Source: Gallionella sp. | Lineage (GTDB): Bacteria > Pseudomonadota > Gammaproteobacteria > Burkholderiales > Gallionellaceae | Length of the DNA stretch: 6,234 nt | Assembly (NCBI GenBank): GCA_004298605.1 | Contig: SCPW01000038.1 | Coordinates: 1-6,234 of the forward strand | Reading direction: 5' to 3' | Shown: positions 1 to 4,340 of the stretch, in pieces | Position numbering within the stretch: position 1 is the first letter of the stretch | Layout: each line of letters starts with the position of its first letter | The notes under the pieces: model-generated | Databases searched by the model: none | What the model was told of the DNA's origin: nothing | What the model saw: only the letters and a program-made list of their open reading frames with translations | Made by a program: the position numbers and the translations under genes

Positions 1-717
1 GCGGAATTCTCCCCCCCATCCCAGCACGGCCACCCGCCGGGCGAGGCGGTCCACCACATATATCCCATCCGGCCCCGACGCTATGGCGGCGATGGCGCGC
101 ACTTGCCGCGGTTTGATGATGGACAGCGGCATGCCCATGTTGCTGAATACAACTATCTGGTCGTACAAACCGTCGGCCACCAGCACGCGCCCGCCGCCTT
201 CATCCACCACGACGGAAACCGGGCGCGCCAGGTTGCCGGGTGCGCCCAGCGACGGCAGCGGGGTGCCATCCCAGGCAAAATGCAGCACTTGCCCGACCGC
301 GGGATCGGTTACATAGACCGACATATCAGGTGCGGCGTAAATGCCCGCCCCGGTGTCGGGGGCCAGGGTCGTGAACCTCGCCAGGGTTTGCTGGGCGCGG
401 TTATAGCGGAGGATGCGGCGCAGCCCCGCATCCACCAGATAGATGTCGTTGTTGCGGGCGCTGACGGCAGTCGGGTAAAGCAGTCTGGTGTAGCCGTTAC
501 GCCCGGCGACGCCCCCCAACAATTCACCCGGTTTTGCGCCGGTCAACTCGATCCATGGCCGCAGCAATTCCCCGCGCGCCGTAGCGTTGTCGGGCGTGGC
601 GCAACCGGTCAATATCAAAGCCGCGATAATGCACAATTTGGCGCGGAAGCATTTTTTCAGGGGCTTTTCAAATACCCCGCCCCCCAGCATCCGGTTGAAA
701 AATGAAAGGTTCACCAT
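1..717 (-). CDS. NHL-type beta-propeller lipoprotein (3' end beyond window)
   Basis: Partial gene of 239 codons that runs off the left edge; no stop codon is reached. The N-terminus has a basic stretch (KKCFRAK, residues 21-27), a hydrophobic core and a lipobox LTGC with the lipidated Cys at residue 39. Ala follows at +2, so outer-membrane sorting is expected. The mature part shows propeller blades of the NHL/YVTN kind: DIYLVDAGLRRILRY (about 91-105), SVYVTDPAVGQVLHF (133-147), RVLVADGLYDQIVVF (177-191) and GIYVVDRLARRVAVLG (218-233). There are no CXXCH motifs. The ATG at 717-715 overlaps the stop of the upstream cytochrome by 7 nt (ATGGTGA); the in-frame GTG at 714 or ATG at 690 are possible alternatives because the n-region is long. 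NHL proteins are often found in multiheme cytochrome operons; the role is unknown and is probably scaffolding or binding. Family call is firm, function is inference. Confidence 0.85.
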   Translation of the reverse strand, partial: MVNLSFFNRMLGGGVFEKPLKKCFRAKLCIIAALILTGCATPDNATARGELLRPWIELTGAKPGELLGGVAGRNGYTRLLYPTAVSARNNDIYLVDAGLRRILRYNRAQQTLARFTTLAPDTGAGIYAAPDMSVYVTDPAVGQVLHFAWDGTPLPSLGAPGNLARPVSVVVDEGGGRVLVADGLYDQIVVFSNMGMPLSIIKPRQVRAIAAIASGPDGIYVVDRLARRVAVLGWGGEFR

Positions 718-1133
718 CTGCCCGGCCCCATAGTGCTATCTCCGCCGTGTATCCCGCTTTCCAGCCCCTGTTTTCCGGAATGGCACAGGTCGCAGTTCTC
801 GGGTCCCCAAGCGATCTGGTTGTTATGGCACATGCCGCAAAATTTGCCGTTTACTATATCCCACATGAGCACATCGTTGGCGCCGGCGCGCATCTCGAAA
901 CCAAGCTCGCTGTGGCACACCTTGCAGCGGAAGCGGATGCGATGGAACCAGTGGGGGAAAATCACCGGGCGCACGCCCGCTTTCTCCGCGCGCTTGTTGA
1001 GCACCACGTCGCCGTATTCCGCGTGGAGGGAAAATGGGATAGCCAGCATAGACAATGCCAGCGAGACGATGCCCGCCCGCATAAAGCGGCGAAAACGGTG
1101 TCGGCTGTGCGTGCGCAAATCAGATTCCATCAT
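711..1133 (-). CDS. Periplasmic triheme c7-type cytochrome A' (140 aa)
   Basis: Small secreted cytochrome predicted to carry electrons in the periplasm. A long signal peptide (Arg/His-rich n-region, hydrophobic 20-34) ends at LHA38, and the mature chain starts EYGDVV. Three heme sites are seen: CKVCH 70-74, CGMCH 99-103 and CDLCH 114-118. Candidate distal ligands are His61 and His64 (FPHWFH) and Met90, nine residues before the second heme site. This is the c7 triheme domain layout. It is a paralogue of the gene at 3705-4130, with about 62% identity over 85 mature residues by eye. It starts 6 nt after the stop of B' behind AGGCGGG. Two adjacent ATGs (1133 and 1130) are both plausible, and Met18 would still leave a signal peptide. 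The stop overlaps the start of the NHL lipoprotein gene, so translational coupling is likely. The exact electron partner cannot be told from sequence. Confidence 0.93.
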   Translation of the reverse strand: MMESDLRTHSRHRFRRFMRAGIVSLALSMLAIPFSLHAEYGDVVLNKRAEKAGVRPVIFPHWFHRIRFRCKVCHSELGFEMRAGANDVLMWDIVNGKFCGMCHNNQIAWGPENCDLCHSGKQGLESGIHGGDSTMGPGRW

Positions 1134-1139
1134 GCCCGC

Positions 1140-1736
1140 CTATTGCGCTTTCGCGGGCGCTTGTGCCGCGAACGGTACACTGTGGCAGCGCTGGCATTGT
1201 GTCAAGGGAAAGGCTACCGCGCCGTGGCAGCGACCGCAGTATTCCCCGTCCAGAATGGCGAACATACTGATCGGTGTGGCTCCGGTCTTGGACTTGAACA
1301 GCCATTCGTGGCAGTTGCTGCAATCCAGCCATTCGGTGTGCTGCTTGTGCGGAAAAAGCACCCGGGGCAGTTCCCCCGTGTCCCGCTTCGTCAGCATCAC
1401 ATCCAGGTCGAGAACCTTGATCTTGGTTTCGGGATAAATGTTGGTGCGCGGATTGATATATCCCTCCCTCAGTGCCTTGACCCATTTCACCCGGTTGCCG
1501 ACGACGCTGGATCTCTCATTACCCTCCAAGTCGGGCGGCAACAGGGAGAGGGCCTCGGCGGGGTTCTGTAACAGATCCAGCCTCGGGTTCGACGGGTCAT
1601 GCAAACCGTCCTGTGCCAGCGGCACCCAGTTGCTGTGCGGCGATGCCACAGGAACCGGCTCGGCGGCCAGAGAAGAGAGTGCAATACACAACCCAATGCA
1701 TACAGCGGGCAGCCGCCCAACAATGTATCGTTTCAC
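1140..1736 (-). CDS. Secreted triheme c7-type cytochrome B' with N-terminal domain (198 aa)
   Basis: Three heme sites lie in the C-terminal third: CSNCH 139-143, CGRCH 167-171 and CQRCH 181-185. They follow the FPHKQHTEWLD segment (His130, His133), with Met158 nine residues before the second site. Residues about 38-125 form a heme-free domain shared with the paralogue B (DGLxDPxN, LLQxPxE, GNxxxW, ALxxGxIxPR). I chose the GTG at 1736 because it directly precedes a normal signal peptide (KRYIVGRL, hydrophobic to SLA, mature AEPVP). An in-frame ATG at 1766, with GGAGA about 12 nt upstream, would add 10 residues. The frame stays open to an ATG at 1859, but that extension does not look like a signal peptide. 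The SD before the GTG is poor (AAGGA only 1 nt away), so the start is uncertain. This is the first gene of the second module. Likely periplasmic electron transfer, perhaps membrane- or barrel-associated through the extra domain (inference). Confidence 0.9.
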   Translation of the reverse strand: MKRYIVGRLPAVCIGLCIALSSLAAEPVPVASPHSNWVPLAQDGLHDPSNPRLDLLQNPAEALSLLPPDLEGNERSSVVGNRVKWVKALREGYINPRTNIYPETKIKVLDLDVMLTKRDTGELPRVLFPHKQHTEWLDCSNCHEWLFKSKTGATPISMFAILDGEYCGRCHGAVAFPLTQCQRCHSVPFAAQAPAKAQ

Positions 1737-1923
1737 GTCCTTAATGTTCCAACAAAAAAGCAGCATATCTATAGGGAATCTCCCGAAATTCCATTTTGTG
1801 GGCAAATTTCCGCACCACATGCCCGCCTGTTCCATACGGGCGCAGCCCATCCGGAACACCGCCCCTCGCTATTTATCCCGCAAAAATGAAGTGCTCCCCA
1901 TGCTCCCGAAGCGCAATCTTTTT

Positions 1924-2002
1924 GCGATTGAATTGGAGGCAAGCAATCCGTTATTCTCGCCACGCAAGAATGTGAGATGGGCACCATCGGATGTTTTTAA
2001 CC
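1924..2002 (-). repeat. Intergenic inverted repeat, copy 2 (partner at 4170-4248)
   Basis: Read on the minus strand from 2002 downwards (GGTTAAAAACATCCG...), this 79-nt stretch aligns with the plus strand from 4170 (GGTTAATACATCCG...). By hand I count about 56 matches in 77 aligned positions with four single-base gaps. The best block is CGGATTGC[T/C]TGCCT (1937-1950 here). Weaker similarity continues outward to TTCTGTT (2017-2023 here, 4146-4152 there). The core keeps a dyad ATTCT-N9-AGAAT (1950s-1968). Nature unknown: regulatory dyad, small dispersed repeat, or remnant of a cassette boundary. Confidence 0.65.
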
Positions 2003-2034
2003 TTTGGTGGCGCCGCAACAGAAGTTTGCAGGAA

Positions 2035-2071
2035 CGGGGAATGAGGCAAAAAATCTGCCTTCTATTCCCCG
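2035..2071 (-). terminator. Stem-loop directly after gene C, without a U-tract
   Basis: The perfect 8-bp arms CGGGGAAT (2035-2042) and ATTCCCCG (2064-2071) enclose a second stem AGGCA/TGCCT with a T-rich 7-nt loop. The structure begins only 2 nt after the stop codon of gene C (2074-2076). The sequence following it in the transcription direction (TTCCTGCAAAC) has no run of T, so a classical rho-independent terminator is not supported. It may stabilise the 3' end of the A-B-C message, act as a processing site, or attenuate readthrough into B'-A'. The hairpin itself is clear; its role is inferred. Confidence 0.5.
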
Positions 2072-2073
2072 AA

Positions 2074-2994
2074 TTACTCCGGCACCATCAGCCCGAGCGT
2101 CCGCAACGCAGCCTGCAAGCGTTTGGTCGCGCCCTGCAATGTCATGATGGCAGCCTTATGATCGCCACCCGCAGCCTGCTGTTTCGCGGTATCACGCGCC
2201 ACACGGCTTTCCTGCACGAAGCGTTCGCTCATTTTGATGCTGCCCTCGTTGGGTTTCAATTGTTCATGCGCAATCGGTATCAGTTCTTCGTAGCTGCGAT
2301 AGCGCGCCATTTCATAATCAAACTCCTCGGCTGGCGAGTTGAACTTGGGCTCATATGTCGTAGTTACGGAATCCATCAGTTTATTAAGATCGGAAACACC
2401 CGCCGTATAGCCGCTGTCCAGCAGCTCGATGGCTTCCCGGTAACGTTTGTTTTGCGCGAGCCCCTGAGCCTTGTCAATCAGGCTGCGGTTGCGTTCCAGG
2501 TTGGCGATGATGACGGGCAACTGTTTGTCTTTCGGCGACATATCCTTGCGCATCTCCTGGTAGGTGATCTGGATACCCCGCACATTCTCCAGCAGCTCAT
2601 CGTAACGCGCGCGCTGCTCCGCCTCTACCCGTACCGGATCGGGCGCCAGGCGTGAAGTGTCAGCGATCAGGTGCAACACCTCATCCAACAGCTTCTCTGC
2701 TCCCCCCGTGTCACCTGCTCCAAAGGTGTTATGCGCCTTGGCATAAAGGGCGAGCACCTCCGTCGCTTTTTGTTTGATCGCCGGGTCATCGCTGTGGCTG
2801 GCACGGTCTATGGCGGTAGACTGTGTCAGCAACATTTTAACCAGTTGCAGCTTTTGCTGGACCACTTCCCGCGACGACTGTTTGGCAGCTCCCGCCGCCG
2901 CAGGGGCGGCGGCGGGAGTCTGTGCGGCATGCAAGCTCTGCGCGGCAGTCAGCGAAAGAAGCGTGAAACAAAGCGCAACCGCCCGCTCTCTCAC
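2074..2994 (-). CDS. Secreted Cys-free helical-repeat protein C of unknown function (306 aa)
   Basis: I do not recognise a named family. Starting at the GTG at 2994, the product has a signal peptide (MRERAV, hydrophobic 7-19, cleavage near LHA23/A24), then a short Ala/Pro stretch (25-37), and then an almost wholly alpha-helical chain. Helix pairs with a TPR-like look are seen at about 97-111 (GGAEKLLDEVLHLIA), 183-197 (KRYREAIELLDSGYT) and 277-300 (GDHKAAIMTLQGA... LRTL). The mature protein has no Cys and no CXXCH, so it binds no c-type heme. The start is chosen because GTG overlaps the TGA of cytochrome B (GTGA), with AAAGGG 8 nt upstream and a signal peptide right after it; the open frame continues 63 codons further up but only reads B out of frame. 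Tight coupling to B suggests a periplasmic partner, scaffold or chaperone of the cytochromes (inference). Confidence 0.85.
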   Translation of the reverse strand: MRERAVALCFTLLSLTAAQSLHAAQTPAAAPAAAGAAKQSSREVVQQKLQLVKMLLTQSTAIDRASHSDDPAIKQKATEVLALYAKAHNTFGAGDTGGAEKLLDEVLHLIADTSRLAPDPVRVEAEQRARYDELLENVRGIQITYQEMRKDMSPKDKQLPVIIANLERNRSLIDKAQGLAQNKRYREAIELLDSGYTAGVSDLNKLMDSVTTTYEPKFNSPAEEFDYEMARYRSYEELIPIAHEQLKPNEGSIKMSERFVQESRVARDTAKQQAAGGDHKAAIMTLQGATKRLQAALRTLGLMVPE

Positions 2995-3692
2995 GGCTGC
3001 GGCCCTTTTGCAGCTACCTGTTTCGGCTGCGAATGGCAACGGCGGCATTCGGAAACCGGGAAGGCCACTTTGCCATGGCACACGCCGCATTTCTGCCCGA
3101 GGATGATTGCTGCCATGTTCATCTGGTTGGCACCCTTTTGCGGAACAAAAATGGCAGGGTGGCAGTTGGAGCAATCCAGCCATTCGGTGTGCTGCTTGTG
3201 GGGGAAAACCACATCCGGCATAGTCCCTTTTGGCACGCGCACGACGCTCATATCCATGACCATCGGTTCGGCAGTCGGATCGTTGCGGTCCCAGCGTGGC
3301 TTGATCTTGCCATCATTCAGTGCGGCCACCCAGTTAATCCCGTTACCGAGGTCACCCTGGCTCTTGGGCAGGCTGGCATAAACTTCCAGCGGTGGTTGCA
3401 GCAATGCTGTTTCGACATTGGTCGGGTCGCGGAGACCGTCTTCAGGCGGCGGCAGGTGACGGCGGGGTGCAACCTTCATCAGCCGGTTAAAGGGGCTGGC
3501 CGCAGCTCCGGCCATGGCTGGCTGGGGTTGCTGGGGTACCGGCGCAGGAGACGCGACCGGTGCTGCCTGGGCAGGCGTTGCCTTGGCCGCACTTCCTTTG
3601 GCCGGTTGAGGCGCAGTGGCCGCAATAGCCGCCGGCGCACTCATCAGCACGGACAGCAGGGCGAAATATATCAGTTTTGACAGATGATTCAT
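2991..3692 (-). CDS. Secreted triheme c7-type cytochrome B with Pro/Ala linker (233 aa)
   Basis: The signal peptide runs MNHLSKLIYF... to about Ala24/25. Residues 26-66 are a low-complexity Ala/Pro/Gln linker, which would let the rest reach away from an anchor or partner. Residues about 75-160 form the heme-free domain shared with B' (EDGLRDPTN, ALLQPP, GNGINWVAAL, KIKPRW). The C-terminal c7 domain has FPHKQHTEWLD (His165, His168), CSNCH 174-178, Met193, CGVCH 202-206 and CRRCH 216-220. The ATG at 3692 follows a very strong AAGGAGGAGG site that overlaps the stop codon of A, and the TGA overlaps the GTG of gene C. It is likely a periplasmic electron carrier acting with A. Compared with B', the main difference is the extra linker; a 30-nt stretch is identical at DNA level. 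Confidence 0.93.
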   Translation of the reverse strand: MNHLSKLIYFALLSVLMSAPAAIAATAPQPAKGSAAKATPAQAAPVASPAPVPQQPQPAMAGAAASPFNRLMKVAPRRHLPPPEDGLRDPTNVETALLQPPLEVYASLPKSQGDLGNGINWVAALNDGKIKPRWDRNDPTAEPMVMDMSVVRVPKGTMPDVVFPHKQHTEWLDCSNCHPAIFVPQKGANQMNMAAIILGQKCGVCHGKVAFPVSECRRCHSQPKQVAAKGPQP

Positions 3693-3696
3693 GTTA

Positions 3697-3706
3697 CCTC
3701 CTCCTT
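3697..3706 (-). promoter_or_regulatory. Strong ribosome binding site of cytochrome B
   Basis: AAGGAGGAGG lies 4 nt before the ATG at 3692 (its AAGGAG core about 8 nt) and includes the first two bases read as part of the TAA stop of cytochrome A. It is the best SD in the window and predicts high expression of B by coupled translation. Confidence 0.8.
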
Positions 3707-4130
3707 ATTTGGTGGCTGACGATCTGGCTGGGGTTGCCAGTTCCTGCAACGTGCTTTCGTGTACCTGGGTCGGCGTACCCGGCTTACCGGAGTGACACAG
3801 GTTACAGTTGCTCACCGACCAGGCAATGCTACCGTTGTGGCAGCCGCCGCAATATTTGCCATCGATAATTTTAAGCATATCGATTTCGTTGCCGCCCGCC
3901 TTGAACTTGAAGCCGAGATCGGCGTGGCATACCTTGCAGGCGAAGCGGACACGGTGAAACCAGTGGGGGAATACCACCGGGCGCATTTCTGCTTTATCCG
4001 AGTAATTATTGATGACCACGTCGCCGTACTCGGCCATGGCGGGCCGTGTGTAGACGAAGGTGGCGGCCAGGACGAGCGACCAGACCAACAGCATCCGGCT
4101 CATGAGGGTGCGTCTAATCAGAGATTGCAT
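3705..4130 (-). CDS. Periplasmic triheme c7-type cytochrome A (141 aa)
   Basis: The signal peptide is MQSLIRRTL followed by a hydrophobic core, cleaved after AMA33 to give EYGDVV. Heme sites are CKVCH 65-69, CGGCH 94-98 and CNLCH 109-113. Candidate distal ligands are His56 and His59 (FPHWFH) and Met85; a further His124 in the tail has a counterpart in A' (His129). The predicted mature protein is about 108 aa, somewhat larger than the roughly 70-aa PpcA-type c7. The start is the ATG at 4130, with AAGGAAGG (4139-4146) at a good distance. The frame is open 40 codons further up to 4250, but that extension would bury the signal peptide, so I reject it. It is the first gene of the A-B-C module; TAA is 12 nt before the start of B. 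Role: periplasmic electron transfer to or from the outer-membrane barrel (inference from context). Confidence 0.94.
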   Translation of the reverse strand: MQSLIRRTLMSRMLLVWSLVLAATFVYTRPAMAEYGDVVINNYSDKAEMRPVVFPHWFHRVRFACKVCHADLGFKFKAGGNEIDMLKIIDGKYCGGCHNGSIAWSVSNCNLCHSGKPGTPTQVHESTLQELATPARSSATK

Positions 4131-4169
4131 TCCGTTTTCCTTCCTTTCTGTTAATGAACCTGAACCCAG

Positions 4170-4248
4170 GGTTAATACATCCGTCGGCGTCAATTCCACA
4201 ATTTTTGCACGGCGAAAAATTGCGGATTGCCTGCCTTTATTAAACCGC
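4170..4248 (+). repeat. Intergenic inverted repeat, copy 1 (partner at 1924-2002)
   Basis: The plus strand here matches the minus strand of 2002-1924, about 73% by hand alignment with four single-base gaps. The block CGGATTGCCTGCCT lies at 4223-4236. This copy is itself a large imperfect palindrome: outer arms GGTT-AAT and ATTAAACC, a middle pair ATCCG/CGGAT, and a perfect inner pair CAATTTTT/AAAAATTG. With copy 2 it brackets genes A-B-C with opposite orientations. Confidence 0.65.
4199..4222. promoter_or_regulatory. Perfect 8-bp dyad upstream of cytochrome A (possible operator)
   Basis: CAATTTTT (4199-4206) and AAAAATTG (4215-4222) are exact inverted arms around GCACGGCG. The stem is A/T-rich with no T-run outside it, so a DNA-binding dyad fits at least as well as an RNA terminator. 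It sits 69-92 bp before the start codon of A and overlaps a weak candidate -35. No regulator family can be named from it. Confidence 0.4.
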
Positions 4249-4263
4249 ACAAGCTAACCCACG

Positions 4264-4287
4264 CTACGAGTTAATCGAATATGACAT
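4264..4287 (-). other. Possible 7-codon leader ORF with good SD
   Basis: ATG at 4287 is preceded by AGAAAGGAAATAA, a well-placed SD, and is followed by six codons and TAG (peptide MSYSINS). The SD stretch (4291-4309 on the plus strand) matches the SD stretch of cytochrome A (4136-4154) at 17 of 19 bases. It may be a real leader peptide, a relic of a duplicated gene start, or chance. Confidence 0.3.
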
Positions 4288-4340
4288 TTATTTCCTTTCT
4301 TTCTGTTGAGTTGACATAAAACTTCGCATCATCAAATCAC

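Larger units (their letters stand above)
1737..2073. other. Intergenic gap between the two cytochrome modules
   Basis: These 337 bp carry no convincing gene; the open frames here lack RBS, signal peptide or family resemblance. Reading in the transcription direction, the gap holds a stem-loop directly after gene C (2035-2071), then a copy of the 80-bp intergenic repeat (1924-2002). Next comes a small dyad CGCAA/TTGCG (1912-1926), and last a GGAAT/ATTCC dyad (1775-1792) close to the start of B'. A TATAGAT sequence (1767-1773) lies just upstream of the ATG at 1766 but has no good -35 partner, so no promoter is claimed. The length and these elements suggest that B'-A'-NHL may have its own promoter or be differentially expressed from A-B-C. 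Confidence 0.6.
4131..4340. other. AT-rich leader region between the barrel gene and cytochrome A
   Basis: These 210 bp are clearly more AT-rich than the genes. In the transcription direction they hold a possible 7-codon leader frame with a good SD (4264-4287), the 80-bp intergenic repeat (4170-4248) with an internal dyad, and the SD of cytochrome A. A weak minus-strand promoter can be drawn: TTGTGG (4196-4201), an 18-nt spacer, and TATTAA (4172-4177). Its -35 overlaps the dyad and its -10 overlaps the palindrome AACCC-A-GGGTT (4163-4173). The promoter match is poor and is given only as a candidate. I see no terminator after the barrel gene. Confidence 0.5.

Noticed and set aside
103..1571. 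Plus-strand open frames of 200, 289 and 234 codons
   Set aside because: They are antisense shadows of the NHL lipoprotein, A' and B', caused by the GC-rich codon pattern; the minus-strand products are recognisable.
1438..2655. Plus-strand open frame of 405 codons
   Set aside because: It runs antisense through B', the whole intergenic gap and most of C, has no SD or family-like sequence, and the minus strand there carries clear cytochrome motifs and signal peptides.
2995..3183. Upstream start for gene C at 3183
   Set aside because: The added residues read cytochrome B out of frame; the GTG at 2994 has an SD, a GTGA overlap and a signal peptide.
4207..4224. Sigma-54 promoter (TTGCACGG...TTGC)
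   Set aside because: The GG-N10-GC spacing is not met and the orientation is opposite to the genes.
4170..4248. Integron attC site
   Set aside because: It is a long imperfect palindrome of suitable length, but the conserved GTTRRRY/RYYYAAC core pair is not found at its ends and no integrase is in the window.
4131..4250. Upstream start for cytochrome A at 4250
   Set aside because: The extra 40 residues would precede a complete signal peptide, and the ATG at 4130 has the good SD; the stretch also lies in the intergenic repeat.
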